The translations under genes and the position numbers were made by a program. A stretch of DNA of 64,000 bases from Lactobacillus xylocopicola (GTDB lineage Bacteria; Bacillota; Bacilli; Lactobacillales; Lactobacillaceae): contig NZ_AP026803.1 in assembly GCF_033096005.1 (NCBI RefSeq), forward strand, positions 124,001 to 188,000. Direction: 5' to 3'. The notes beneath the pieces are model-generated. The model ran no database searches. It was not told the origin of the DNA and was given only the letters and a program-made list of their open reading frames with translations. Below, in pieces: positions 42,341 to 51,491 of the stretch (position 1 is the stretch's first letter; each line of letters opens with the position of its first letter).

Positions 42341-44155
42341 ATGATTTGGAAATTATCCCTAACCGGAATAAGAAAAAGACGTAAAGATTACATGGTGTTG
42401 TTTTCCGGTTTAGTTGTTGCCAGTATGATTTTTTACATGTTCTTGACAATTGCAACTAATCCAGCCTTTATTTCTCAGGATATTCGGGCGAAGACCAGTT
42501 TTTTAAACTATATCTTTATTTTTGGTCTGGTCTTGCTGATGATTATTTCATTTGTCTATCTGCTATATGCTAATTCCTTCTTACTGAGTATGCGTCAGCA
42601 CGACTACGGGATGTTTATGATGTTAGGCGCAAAAAACAGTAGAATCGGTCTCTTGATTTTTGGTGAGACACTGTTGACGGACCTCTTGGCGGTCTTTGTT
42701 GGAATTGTGTTGGGTTTTGGACTGACTGCCGCCGTGGCCAAAATGCTGATCGATCAGCTAAGCTTGACCATTGGCCACTTTCAGGTAGTCTTGCCGACAG
42801 CTATTTTGGGTACTCTGGCTTTTTTTGTTGTAATTTTCTTTCTAGTTGCTCTGCACAACGTCTACAAGTTAACCCACAGCCAGGTAATTGACCTCTTACA
42901 TGAAGACCAAGCTCCAGTTAAGTTCAACCGTCATCCAATATTGCACGGACTTGAGGCCATCCTTGGTATCGTCTTGCTGGGGGCGGGCTACTACTTTATG
43001 GCGATGAAACGTAATGAAATTTTTATTCTCATTCCGGCGGCCTTGGTTACGATTGTGACTGGTTCTTACTTTATCTTCAATGCTTTTTTCAGTGCGCTTA
43101 CCAGTGCTTTGCTCAAACGCAGGAGCTTTTCTTATCGGGGCATCAGGATGTTTACGCTGGGTCAACTGAAATTTCGCTTGCACGACTATACCCGTGTGCT
43201 AACGATGATCTCCTTGCTGTTTGCCCTGGCTTTAGGTGCTATCACGGTAGGACTTAACTTTAGTACTCTGAAAAACGAGGTGATAAAGAGTAGTTATTAC
43301 GATACCACTCTTGTTAGTGATGCGCCTGCCGTGAAAAAAGAAGTGGCCAAGCTGACCGTTAAAAGCAGAGATACATATTATTATAAGGAAAATAAGAAAT
43401 ACCTATACTTTAACCGTGCCGACTTTGTTAACCATCCAATCAAAAATAAGACCATGATTGATCAAGCAGATAATCGTAGTTTTCCCGCTTACCGGGTTCA
43501 GACGCTACCAACGGCTAAGCTGGCTGTTCCAGAGACTGAGGCCAATAATACCTTTAGTTTTATGGTTCCTAACGGTGTATCCAAGAAGATTCGCCTATTG
43601 TCAAAGAAAAAGTGGCAGCAGCTTAAGGGTCAAAGTAAATTTGTTTCCTTCCTCACGGTGCAGGACTTTAAACATGATTATGCAACGATAATGCAGATTC
43701 AAAAGTTACAGTTAAAGGAGCAAGCATCTTTAACCAGTATATACTATACGCCCCTAAATAAAGTGAATGCTTATTCAGAAATGAATGCTTATAGCAGTGG
43801 TTTTGAATTCATGGGTTTCTTCCTGGGCCTGGCTTTTTTGACCATGCTCGCTTCTACTTTAATGTTTAAAGTGCTAAGCGGGGCAAGAAGTGACCGCATT
43901 CGTTATCAGATGTTGTCCAAAATGGGGACACGAGTGCAGGTGTTGCGGCGATCAATTAACTGGGAGATCGGAACGTTGTTTTTGCTACCAGCTCTTTTGG
44001 GCGTGATTGATGTGCTTTTCGGTCTTAAGCTCTTTTATTACTTTTTGCCTTATCCTTACAGCAATATTTGGATACCATTTACGCTCTTTGCAGTCTTATA
44101 CTTGTTCTACTACATATTAACGGTTAAGCTCTACGAAAAAATTGTGCTACAGTAA
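42341..44155 (+). CDS. BceB-like ABC transporter permease, second of two tandem copies
   Basis: 604 residues; starts MIWKLSLTGIRKRRKDYMVLFSGL, against MVWKLAMTGVKSRLKDYLVLFSGL for the first copy. It starts 38 bp after the previous stop with AAGGAG before the ATG, in the same operon. Its presence suggests a heterodimer of two permease types on one ATPase or one copy gaining a different task. Its stop lies just before the promoter of the liv leader. Confidence 0.92.
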   Translation: MIWKLSLTGIRKRRKDYMVLFSGLVVASMIFYMFLTIATNPAFISQDIRAKTSFLNYIFIFGLVLLMIISFVYLLYANSFLLSMRQHDYGMFMMLGAKNSRIGLLIFGETLLTDLLAVFVGIVLGFGLTAAVAKMLIDQLSLTIGHFQVVLPTAILGTLAFFVVIFFLVALHNVYKLTHSQVIDLLHEDQAPVKFNRHPILHGLEAILGIVLLGAGYYFMAMKRNEIFILIPAALVTIVTGSYFIFNAFFSALTSALLKRRSFSYRGIRMFTLGQLKFRLHDYTRVLTMISLLFALALGAITVGLNFSTLKNEVIKSSYYDTTLVSDAPAVKKEVAKLTVKSRDTYYYKENKKYLYFNRADFVNHPIKNKTMIDQADNRSFPAYRVQTLPTAKLAVPETEANNTFSFMVPNGVSKKIRLLSKKKWQQLKGQSKFVSFLTVQDFKHDYATIMQIQKLQLKEQASLTSIYYTPLNKVNAYSEMNAYSSGFEFMGFFLGLAFLTMLASTLMFKVLSGARSDRIRYQMLSKMGTRVQVLRRSINWEIGTLFLLPALLGVIDVLFGLKLFYYFLPYPYSNIWIPFTLFAVLYLFYYILTVKLYEKIVLQ

Positions 44156-44174
44156 AAACTTTTTTAGAATAAGC

Positions 44175-44203
44175 TTGACAGATAAAAATGGTTTGCTTAT
44201 AAT
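44175..44203 (+). promoter_or_regulatory. Promoter of the liv operon leader
   Basis: Consensus TTGACA (44175-44180), exactly 17 bases, TATAAT (44198-44203). The strongest promoter in the window. Confidence 0.88.
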
Positions 44204-44240
44204 TCTAAGCATTAGATTAAATTTTGAGGAGGAACTCTTA

Positions 44241-44327
44241 ATGAAAAATGTAAATATGACAAAAAAATATATCAGAAAGATTTCTGCCCAAGATTTAATT
44301 ACCTTGTTGTTGCGGCATAGGACTTAG
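44241..44327 (+). CDS. Leu-rich leader peptide of the liv operon
   Basis: 28 codons, ATG at 44241 after a strong AGGAGG, stop TAG at 44327. The end of the peptide is DLITLLLRHRT: codons TTA ATT ACC TTG TTG TTG lie just before the stop, and three adjacent Leu codons plus one Leu and one Ile make it a sensor of charged tRNA-Leu. Similar Leu/Ile-rich leaders control ilv-leu operons in lactic acid bacteria. Followed by hairpins and a terminator before livJ. Confidence 0.85.
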   Translation: MKNVNMTKKYIRKISAQDLITLLLRHRT

Positions 44328-44356
44328 CGAGCAAAACACTTTAGTGATTTGACCAG

Positions 44357-44444
44357 GTTAAGCCCTTGTTTGCATTCTTGATGATTGGGGCTTAAGTAAC
44401 AGCTAATTTAAACCTCATTCATCGAGTTGAATGAGGTTTTTTGT
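44357..44444 (+). promoter_or_regulatory. Transcription attenuator of the liv operon
   Basis: A stem TTAAGCCC (44358-44365) / GGGCTTAA (44388-44395) precedes a terminator AACCTCATTCA (44411-44421) / TGAATGAGGTT (44428-44438) with TTTTTT. AGGTT at 44355-44359 can pair with AACCT at the start of the terminator, giving a possible antiterminator if the ribosome stalls on Leu codons upstream. The structures are plausible by eye, not folded. Confidence 0.8.
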
Positions 44445-44472
44445 AACCACGTTAGTTTGAAATAGGAGAAAG

Positions 44473-45669
44473 ATGATGAATAAAATCATAAAGGGAGTAA
44501 TGAGTACTGCTATTGCAGGAATGGCGGCCATGATGATGACTGGTTGTGGCGTTGCGAAGAATAGTAGTAACGGCACTCACCAAGATAGTAAGGTGATCAA
44601 GCTGGGGGTCAATATGGAGTTGTCCGGTGCAGTAGCGGGTTATGGAAATGCTGAGAAGCAGGGGATTCAACTGGCCGCTGACGAAATCAATAAGAATGGT
44701 GGAATTGATGTTAACGGCCACAAAAAGAAAGTTAAACTGATTATTCGAGATAATAAGAGCTCGCTTGCAACTTCTTCATCGGTTGCAGCGCAACTTACAA
44801 CCAAAGACAAGGTTGCAGCGGTTGTGGGACCTGCGACTACTAATATGGGTACGGCTGAAATTCCTAATATTACTAAGGCAGCTGTTCCTTTCGTTAGTCC
44901 TTCTGCAACTGATCCTAAATTTACCTTACAGAAAAATGGTCAAGTTCATAAGTATGTTTTCCGAGCTTGCTTCCAAAATAACTTCCAGGGCAAGAGCGCG
45001 GCCAAGTTTGTTACCAATAAGTTAAAAGCTAAGCGAGTAGCCATTTATGCTGATAATTCAAGTGACTATGGGACCGGATTAGCTAAGGCCTTTAAAGATG
45101 TCTATCAAGGAAAGGTCGTTGACAGCCAGACATACGCAGCGGGAGACAAGGATTTCAACGCGGTTTTAACTTCATTTAAGGCCAAAAAGCTTGATGCTAT
45201 TTACATTCCAGGCTATTACACTGAAGTTGGTTTAATTGTTAAGCAGGCTCGTCAAATGGGTATCAAAATTCCTATTGTTGGTGGTGATGGCTTAGCCGAT
45301 CCGAAATTTGCTCAAATTGCTGGTAGTCAAAATGCCACTAATGTGTATTACACTACGCCATTTTCAAGACAGGTTGCAGCTAAAAATAAGCGTGCAACTG
45401 AGTTTATGAAAGCTTTCAAAGACCGCTACAATGAGGAAGCGCCGACTTTTTCAGCTTTAGCTTATGATGCGGTTTACATGGTTAAAGCTGCAATTGAAAG
45501 TGAAAAATCTGATGATTCCACGAAGATTAGGGCTGGTCTAGCGAAGATCAAGGATTTCGATGGAATTACTGGCCGAATCACGATCAATAAAACGCATGAT
45601 CCGGAAAAACCAATTGCAGTCGAAAAAATGACTAATGGAAAAATAAGCAACGCATTTAGTGTGGAATAA
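44473..45669 (+). CDS. livJ: Branched-chain amino-acid ABC transporter substrate-binding lipoprotein
   Basis: 398 residues. Signal peptide with lipobox MMTGC (Cys about 25), then the LivJ/periplasmic-binding fold: IKLGVNMELSGAVAGYGNAEKQGIQLAADEIN, VVGPATTNMGTAEIP and FVSPSATDPKFT. Anchored to the outer membrane face, it binds Leu/Ile/Val. First gene of the operon, 29 bases after the attenuator terminator; ATG follows AGGAG. Confidence 0.93.
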   Translation: MMNKIIKGVMSTAIAGMAAMMMTGCGVAKNSSNGTHQDSKVIKLGVNMELSGAVAGYGNAEKQGIQLAADEINKNGGIDVNGHKKKVKLIIRDNKSSLATSSSVAAQLTTKDKVAAVVGPATTNMGTAEIPNITKAAVPFVSPSATDPKFTLQKNGQVHKYVFRACFQNNFQGKSAAKFVTNKLKAKRVAIYADNSSDYGTGLAKAFKDVYQGKVVDSQTYAAGDKDFNAVLTSFKAKKLDAIYIPGYYTEVGLIVKQARQMGIKIPIVGGDGLADPKFAQIAGSQNATNVYYTTPFSRQVAAKNKRATEFMKAFKDRYNEEAPTFSALAYDAVYMVKAAIESEKSDDSTKIRAGLAKIKDFDGITGRITINKTHDPEKPIAVEKMTNGKISNAFSVE

Positions 45670-45701
45670 ACGGAATTGTTTAACGTAAAGGAGCAATCAA
45701 T

Positions 45702-46580
45702 TTGCAAACAATTTTACAGCAAATCATTAATGCCCTCTCATTAGGTTCGATTTATGCTCTTTTAGCCCTTGGCTATAGCATGGTCTATGGAATCATCAAG
45801 TTAATTAACTTTGCTCACGGTGATATTTATATGCTTGGCGCATTTTTTGCCTATTTTGCAATTAACGCCTGGCACTTTAACTTTTTACTAGCCTTATTGT
45901 CAGCTATGGTAATTAGTGCCATCAGTGGCGTTGTAATTGAATATTTAGCCTATCGGCCGCTACGCAAGTCTCCTAGAATTGCAGTTTTGATTACTGCAAT
46001 TGGGGTATCATTCTTGCTTGAGAATGGGATGTCCTACTTTGTTGGTTCTAATGCGCGTAGTTTTCCTCAAGTCATAGAACAGGTTAATTATGAATTTGCT
46101 GGAGTGCAGATATCTAATATTCAACTGCTTATTTTAGCTACGGCATTAACCTTGATGGTACTGTTACAAATGATTATTAAAAAAACTAAAATGGGTCGAG
46201 CAATGCGGGCTGTGTCAGTTGATCCAGAAGCAGCTGAACTGGTTGGCGTAAACGTTAATCATACGATTTCCTTTACTTTTGCATTAGGTTCGGCTTTGGC
46301 TGGTGCAGCTGGGGTCCTGATTGGGATGTACTATAACCAGATTGATCCGTTAATGGGTATGACGCCAGGAATTAAGGCTTTTGTAGCTGCAGTGTTGGGT
46401 GGAATTGGTTCCGTTCCGGGCGCAGCCTTAGGTGGCTTCTTAATTGGAACGCTGGAAACCTTTTTCCAATCAATCGGTTTGTCAGCATACAAGGATGCAG
46501 TAGTTTACCTGACTTTAATCGTCATTTTGCTCTTTTTACCGGCTGGCATTTTTGGCAAGAATACTAAAGAGAAGGTTTAG
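45702..46580 (+). CDS. livH: Branched-chain amino-acid ABC transporter permease LivH
   Basis: 292 residues, eight or so helices, starts with a TTG at 45702 placed 8 bases after AAAGGAG; no ATG is available at that point. LSLGSIYALLALGYSMVYGIIKLINFAHGD is the classic LivH N-terminus, and the EAA-like region GRAMRAVSVDPEAAELVGVNV is clear. Part of the importer with LivM, G, F. Confidence 0.94.
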   Translation: MQTILQQIINALSLGSIYALLALGYSMVYGIIKLINFAHGDIYMLGAFFAYFAINAWHFNFLLALLSAMVISAISGVVIEYLAYRPLRKSPRIAVLITAIGVSFLLENGMSYFVGSNARSFPQVIEQVNYEFAGVQISNIQLLILATALTLMVLLQMIIKKTKMGRAMRAVSVDPEAAELVGVNVNHTISFTFALGSALAGAAGVLIGMYYNQIDPLMGMTPGIKAFVAAVLGGIGSVPGAALGGFLIGTLETFFQSIGLSAYKDAVVYLTLIVILLFLPAGIFGKNTKEKV

Positions 46581-46588
46581 GTGGCAGA

Positions 46589-47542
46589 ATGAAAAAGAAC
46601 TGGAAATACAGCCTGTGTTGGTTAGTCTTGCTAATAGCTGGTTTTTACTTGATAAATACCTTGATAATGTTCGGCGTGATTGATGATTTTATTGAAAACA
46701 TGTTAGTCACAATTGGTATTAATATTATTTTGGCGACGGGCTTAAACCTGATTATTGGTTTCAGTGGTCAATTTTCGCTCGGACATGCCGGTTTTATGGC
46801 CATCGGGGCATATACAACGGCAGTTATCACGCAACATATAACCAGCGAACTAGGCTTCATACTTTCCGTATTGGTTGGCATGGTTTTAGCAAGCGTGATT
46901 GCGGCAGTAATTGGGACTGCCACCTTTACCCGCTTAAAAGGTGACTATTTAGCAATCGCTACCTTAGGTGCAGCAGAAATCATTCGTAATGTAATTAATA
47001 ATTTAAAAATCACGGGTGGTTCTGCTGGAATGTTTAATATTCCGCAATTATGTTCATGGCCAACAGTTTATCTTTTAGTCTGCCTGACGACGATTGTTCT
47101 GACTAACTTTATCCGCTCGCTCGATGGTCGAGCAATTAAAGCCGTCAGAGAAGACGAGTTGGCAGCAGAAGCAATGGGCATTAACACGACTAAATGGAAA
47201 TTAGCGGCCTTTGTCATAGGTGGCGCTACGGCTGCCATTGCTGGTAGCTTATCTGCTTCTTATGTGCAAACAATTTCACCTTCAAACTTTGGTATTATGG
47301 AATCTATTTCAATCTTGGTGATTGTGGTCCTAGGGGGCGTTGGCAGTATGACGGGAACAATACTGGCAGCAATCGTTCTAGGAGTTTTGGATACAATCTT
47401 GCAAAACTTTGGTGCCCTAAGAATGGTGATATACGCTATTGTTTTAATTGTCATGATGATTTTCAAGCCATCCGGATTATTAGGAAATTGGGAGTTTTCA
47501 TTGAAAAACATCGGTCACTTTGGCAGGCAGGAAAGGGGCTAA
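46589..47542 (+). CDS. livM: Branched-chain amino-acid ABC transporter permease LivM
   Basis: 317 residues with about nine helices. LATGLNLIIGFSGQFSLGHAGFMAIGAYTTA and AIKAVREDELAAEAMGINTTKWKL are LivM signatures. It starts 8 bp after the livH stop; ends within the region where livG starts. Confidence 0.94.
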   Translation: MKKNWKYSLCWLVLLIAGFYLINTLIMFGVIDDFIENMLVTIGINIILATGLNLIIGFSGQFSLGHAGFMAIGAYTTAVITQHITSELGFILSVLVGMVLASVIAAVIGTATFTRLKGDYLAIATLGAAEIIRNVINNLKITGGSAGMFNIPQLCSWPTVYLLVCLTTIVLTNFIRSLDGRAIKAVREDELAAEAMGINTTKWKLAAFVIGGATAAIAGSLSASYVQTISPSNFGIMESISILVIVVLGGVGSMTGTILAAIVLGVLDTILQNFGALRMVIYAIVLIVMMIFKPSGLLGNWEFSLKNIGHFGRQERG

Positions 47543-47546
47543 ATTC

Positions 47547-48329
47547 ATGGAACACTTATTACAAGTTGAGCATGTTGTGCGTAAGTTTGGTGGCTTGACT
47601 GCCGTTAATGACGTATCGCTGCACTTAGACCAGCATGAACTTGTTGCCCTAATCGGTCCTAATGGTGCTGGGAAAACCACCTTATTTAACCTATTAACCG
47701 GCATGATACCGGTAACTAGTGGCAAAATTGACTTAACAACAGAGCAGTCGCGTTACGATTTAACGCGTAAGAGCCCAGTCCAGATTGCTGAATTAGGCCT
47801 ATCCCGGACTTTTCAGAACATTCGCTTGTTCAAAAGCCTGACGGTAATGGATAATGTGCTTGCTGCAATGACCAACCAGTACAAGGAAAACTTCGTGACT
47901 ACCATTATGCGCCTACCTGGATTTTATCGAACCGAAGAGGAAATGAGGGTAGCTGCTAAGCAACTCCTAGATTTGTTTGACTTAACGAATTATGCGACCA
48001 CGCCGGCAGATAAGCTGCCTTATGGTACACAGCGGCGTTTGGAAATTGTGCGGGCCTTGGCCACCCATCCCCAAATCTTGTTTTTAGATGAACCGGCAGC
48101 AGGGATGAATCCAGAGGAAACAGCTGATCTGACCAATCTAATTAAGCATGTTCAGGAAGAATTCCAGATTACGGTTCTCTTAATTGAGCATGATATGTCC
48201 TTAGTAATGAATCTGGCTGAGCGGATATATGTGCTTGACCAAGGTCAGATTCTGACTGCGGGCCCACCGGAAGAAGTTAAGTCAAATCCAAAAGTGATTG
48301 AGGCCTACCTAGGCGAGGGGGAAGATTAG
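47547..48329 (+). CDS. livG: Branched-chain amino-acid ABC transporter ATP-binding protein LivG
   Basis: 260 residues from the ATG at 47547, 4 bp after livM and preceded by GGAAAGGGG. Walker A GPNGAGKTT, LSRTFQNIRLF Q-loop, a family-typical degenerate signature region LPYGTQRRLEIVRAL, Walker B ILFLDEPAAGMNP and His of LIEHDM are present. It energises import with LivF. Confidence 0.95.
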   Translation: MEHLLQVEHVVRKFGGLTAVNDVSLHLDQHELVALIGPNGAGKTTLFNLLTGMIPVTSGKIDLTTEQSRYDLTRKSPVQIAELGLSRTFQNIRLFKSLTVMDNVLAAMTNQYKENFVTTIMRLPGFYRTEEEMRVAAKQLLDLFDLTNYATTPADKLPYGTQRRLEIVRALATHPQILFLDEPAAGMNPEETADLTNLIKHVQEEFQITVLLIEHDMSLVMNLAERIYVLDQGQILTAGPPEEVKSNPKVIEAYLGEGED

Positions 48330-49040
48330 ATGGCGATGCTCGAGGTACAAAATCTATCGGTTAGTTATGGAGTTATCCAGGCCGTTAAGGATGTTAGCTT
48401 TGACATCAATGAGGGCGAGATTGTTACGCTAATTGGAGCCAATGGTGCGGGTAAGTCAACTATTGTTAAGACTATTTCAGGCTTACTTAAACCCCAGAAC
48501 GGTCAGATCACTTATCAGGGGCAGGATATCGTTCACCGAAAAGCCCCGCAGGTTGTGCAGGCTGGTATTTCTCAAGTTGCTGAAGGACGTCATATTTTTG
48601 CTGAAATGACCGTTAAGGAAAACCTGCAACTAGGTGCTTTTTTGCAAAAAGATCACGATCAGACGGATAAGACTTACAAGGAGATCTTCGAACGCTTTCC
48701 GATTTTACAAAAACGACAAAATCAAGATGCGGCTACCCTGTCAGGTGGTGAGCAGCAGATGCTGGCTATTGGCCGCGCACTGATGGCTAAACCTAAGCTG
48801 CTTCTACTCGATGAACCTTCGATGGGGCTATCACCGCTTTTTATCAAGGAAATCTTTACAATCATCAAGGAGTTAAATGAACGAGGCACAACTATTCTGT
48901 TGATTGAGCAGAATGCCAAGCAGGCGCTAGCAATTGCAGACCGGGGTTACGTCTTGGCGACGGGCAACGTGCAGTTAACCGGAACGGGTAAGGAGTTGCT
49001 GGCTAATCCAGAGGTACAACGAGTATACTTTGGTGGCTAA
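48330..49040 (+). CDS. livF: Branched-chain amino-acid ABC transporter ATP-binding protein LivF
   Basis: 236 residues; its ATG directly follows the livG TAG. Walker A GANGAGKST, Q-loop ISQVAEGRHIF, signature LSGGEQQMLAIGRAL, Walker B LLLLDEPSMGLSP. Last gene before a strong terminator. With livJHMG it forms a full Leu/Ile/Val importer under leader-peptide control. Confidence 0.95.
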   Translation: MAMLEVQNLSVSYGVIQAVKDVSFDINEGEIVTLIGANGAGKSTIVKTISGLLKPQNGQITYQGQDIVHRKAPQVVQAGISQVAEGRHIFAEMTVKENLQLGAFLQKDHDQTDKTYKEIFERFPILQKRQNQDAATLSGGEQQMLAIGRALMAKPKLLLLDEPSMGLSPLFIKEIFTIIKELNERGTTILLIEQNAKQALAIADRGYVLATGNVQLTGTGKELLANPEVQRVYFGG

Positions 49041-49059
49041 ATAACAGTGCGATAAAGCA

Positions 49060-49108
49060 TCAAAAGGGGGCTAAGACCGCGTTTCTTGCGAGTCTAGCCC
49101 CTTTTTTG
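49060..49108 (+). terminator. Terminator of the liv operon
   Basis: GGGGGCTAAGACCGC pairs with GCGAGTCTAGCCCC with one bulge; followed by TTTTTT. Confidence 0.88.
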
Positions 49109-49137
49109 TCCTAATAATAACTGCTGATCATTTGAAG

Positions 49138-49989
49138 TTATGGCTTTTGGGCAACAACCGAAAAGGTCAGCGGAAATTGCGGCGAAGTGGCCGGTAATTC
49201 CCAGCCCTCATGATCTTTGCTGTAAATTAAAGATGGCAAGGCTTGCCAGTCAGTGATCCGGTGTTCTCCGACGTTTTTAATGGTCAGACCAGCTCCAATC
49301 AATGAATTAATAATTTCTTGAAAGTCATGGGCCCAGTTGTGGTTAACTTGATGGTTAATCTTGCCAGCTGAGTTTGAAGTATAAGAAGAATCTGACTCAT
49401 ATGTGTCTTCCGTGCCGCTGAAATAATCCTGTTTTATTTCTAAGCCGGCATTCTCCAGCGCAAATAGCAGCGGGTGGTTGTCGCGAATCATGAACACACC
49501 GCCAGGAGCCAGTAACTGCGCAATTGATTCTGCCCAAGACTTTAATTCAGGTAACCAAGTAATTGTTCCGGCGCTGGTCACAATTGCATTAAACTGGGCT
49601 AACTGTTCCGGCATAGCCTGTGCTGCTAAGCCGGCATCTCCTTCTACATAAGTGATGGGAATTTGTGCTGCTGTTGCTAATTTGCGAGCAGCCGTTAGAG
49701 CAACCGGTGAAAAATCCAATCCGTAGACGTCACTAGCCCCAAGGCGGGCCCAACTGAGGGTGTCATCACCGATATGGCACTGCAGATGCAAGAGATGTTG
49801 GCCAGTTAGTTTTTGGTCAGGTAAAAAGGGTCGAATGACGGCCAAGTCCCGCTTAACTGTTGCAGTGATTGCCTGTTTGTTGCTTGCAAAAGCGGCCAGA
49901 TCACCATAGCCGCCGTTAGCATGGACTACTGCTCGATCATTCCAGTTATTAAGGTTGTCGGTTAAGTCGATTTTAGTATGATGGTTCAT
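49138..49989 (-). CDS. SAM-dependent class I methyltransferase
   Basis: 283 residues from the ATG at 49989 (GGAG 9 bases upstream); an upstream in-frame start lies before the ribosome site. SAM motif I LLHLQCHIGDDTLSWARLG with GLDFSP after it, then VEGDAG and an extended C-terminal part with NNWAHDF-like sequence. Related to UbiE/Mlc-type small-molecule methyltransferases. Substrate unknown. Three genes on this strand (protease, phosphatase, methyltransferase) run together. Confidence 0.9.
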   Translation of the reverse strand: MNHHTKIDLTDNLNNWNDRAVVHANGGYGDLAAFASNKQAITATVKRDLAVIRPFLPDQKLTGQHLLHLQCHIGDDTLSWARLGASDVYGLDFSPVALTAARKLATAAQIPITYVEGDAGLAAQAMPEQLAQFNAIVTSAGTITWLPELKSWAESIAQLLAPGGVFMIRDNHPLLFALENAGLEIKQDYFSGTEDTYESDSSYTSNSAGKINHQVNHNWAHDFQEIINSLIGAGLTIKNVGEHRITDWQALPSLIYSKDHEGWELPATSPQFPLTFSVVAQKP

Positions 49990-50014
49990 TTTTGCTCCGT
50001 AGTGAGTCAAGTAA

Positions 50015-50659
50015 TCACAGTTTCAACTTGTTATAAGCAACGACTTTTTTCTCCTTGTCGGTCATGGTCATAATGGTTACGGAAGAATTCCTTGGTCCCT
50101 GACTAATGTCAAAGTTGCCATAACGTGCCGCTATGCTACGAATGGTAAAGCCGTGGGTAACTAGCAGAATGTTTTCAGCGCCATCAAGTTGATCGATTAA
50201 GTTGAAGCCTTGGTCGAGCCGGGTCCAATATTCTTCGGCGTTTTCGGCATCATGGAAGGGGTCGGCTGCTTTGATCCAGTCTTTCACTGTGTCAAGGGGC
50301 TCATTTTTAAATAAGTCATAATGATTTTGATAGCCATGAGGTCCTGCGATCATACGCCAGGCCATGTCAGTATCCATGCCCTCGAAGTAACCGTAAAAGT
50401 GTTCGCGAAAAAGGGGCGAGGCGATATGTTGGAGTTCATCATGGTTTGTATTATGGCTGATGATTAAAGCGCAAGTGTCGCTGGCACGTTTCAGGTCACT
50501 GGACAAGGCGATGTCAAAAGGAACTTCCCTTAGCATTTCACCGGCTTGGTTGGCCCCAGCAATTCCTTCCTCGGTGAGTGGGGTGTCACACCAGCCTTGC
50601 ATCTTGTTGTAGCGGTTAATATAGGTTTGACCGTGGCGCACCAGATAAATTCTCTTCAT
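50015..50659 (-). CDS. Histidine phosphatase family protein (phosphoglycerate mutase-like)
   Basis: 214 residues. Catalytic motif LVRHGQT (6-12) with WCDTPLTEEG, the second His in VTHGFTIRS (about 165-173), and a phosphate pocket Arg. A cofactor-dependent phosphatase; the target may be a sugar phosphate or nucleotide. 25 bp upstream of the methyltransferase gene, probably the same operon. Confidence 0.92.
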   Translation of the reverse strand: MKRIYLVRHGQTYINRYNKMQGWCDTPLTEEGIAGANQAGEMLREVPFDIALSSDLKRASDTCALIISHNTNHDELQHIASPLFREHFYGYFEGMDTDMAWRMIAGPHGYQNHYDLFKNEPLDTVKDWIKAADPFHDAENAEEYWTRLDQGFNLIDQLDGAENILLVTHGFTIRSIAARYGNFDISQGPRNSSVTIMTMTDKEKKVVAYNKLKL

Positions 50660-50682
50660 TATGTCATTCCCTGAATTAATGC

Positions 50683-51279
50683 TTATTTTTTGTGGTAAAG
50701 TTTTTTGACGTGTTTAATATCAATTGGCTGAATCGGGTAAGTAGACCCCTTGTAGTACATTACAGAATGGCCCTTAGTATGCTTCAAGCCGATAGCGTGC
50801 CCCAGTTCATGTTCTACTGTATTAACAACGCGGTCATAGCTATAATCGTATGGTGAAAAGTTTTGTAAAAAGTAAGTGTTTAATTCAACTTTGGCAAAGT
50901 ATAGAATGTGATTTCGAATATAATAATTAAACCAAGTATAGCCAGCGTATGTAGAATATGGACTATATGTTGGCGAAATAACAATGTTAGCTTTCTTCTT
51001 ATTTTTAGTCTTTTTAAAGGTAAATGCTCCAGTATCGTTCCAAGTAGCGATAGCCTCATTAGTAGCCGAAATCAGGTCGGTGTTATGGTTCAAATCTAGA
51101 TAAACTGTGGCTTTAGGCTTGGCCCATCGAATTTTTTTACTCTTCTTTTTTGCCAAGACTACTTGTGATGGTTTATTTACTAGTAATTCATTAGTTAGAG
51201 GTTCAATGCTACCGCCTAGGGCTATGGCTGCCATAACTGCGCAAACTAGTTTTAATGAAAAACGACGAAATATCTTCAT
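50683..51279 (-). CDS. Secreted matrixin-like zinc metalloprotease
   Basis: 198 residues with a signal peptide (about 1-43, LKLVCAVMAAIALGG). Mature part about 155 residues: substrate-channel strand KATVYLDLN, ATWNDTGAF, the zinc site H157-E-L-G-H161-A-I-G-L-K-H167 and a Met-turn at Met174 (SVMYY). This is the HExxHxxGxxH signature of metzincins (M10/M57). Very compact for a protease, with no propeptide apparent. Function unknown; surface proteolysis is likely. Confidence 0.9.
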   Translation of the reverse strand: MKIFRRFSLKLVCAVMAAIALGGSIEPLTNELLVNKPSQVVLAKKKSKKIRWAKPKATVYLDLNHNTDLISATNEAIATWNDTGAFTFKKTKNKKKANIVISPTYSPYSTYAGYTWFNYYIRNHILYFAKVELNTYFLQNFSPYDYSYDRVVNTVEHELGHAIGLKHTKGHSVMYYKGSTYPIQPIDIKHVKKLYHKK

Positions 51280-51491
51280 AGTTTAAATAACTCCAGTATA
51301 AATTATAAATAATCAAAATTGGTTAAGGTATGAATAAAATAAATGCTAATTTAACCTTAATACAATAAATTATAAACGAAAATTCATAAATTGTCATGAA
51401 TTATTCAAATCCACAGCAATTGACCCGTGAATTATATATAAATCTGATTTCATGTTAAAATAGTAGGCAAGTTTTGAAATTAGGTGACTTT

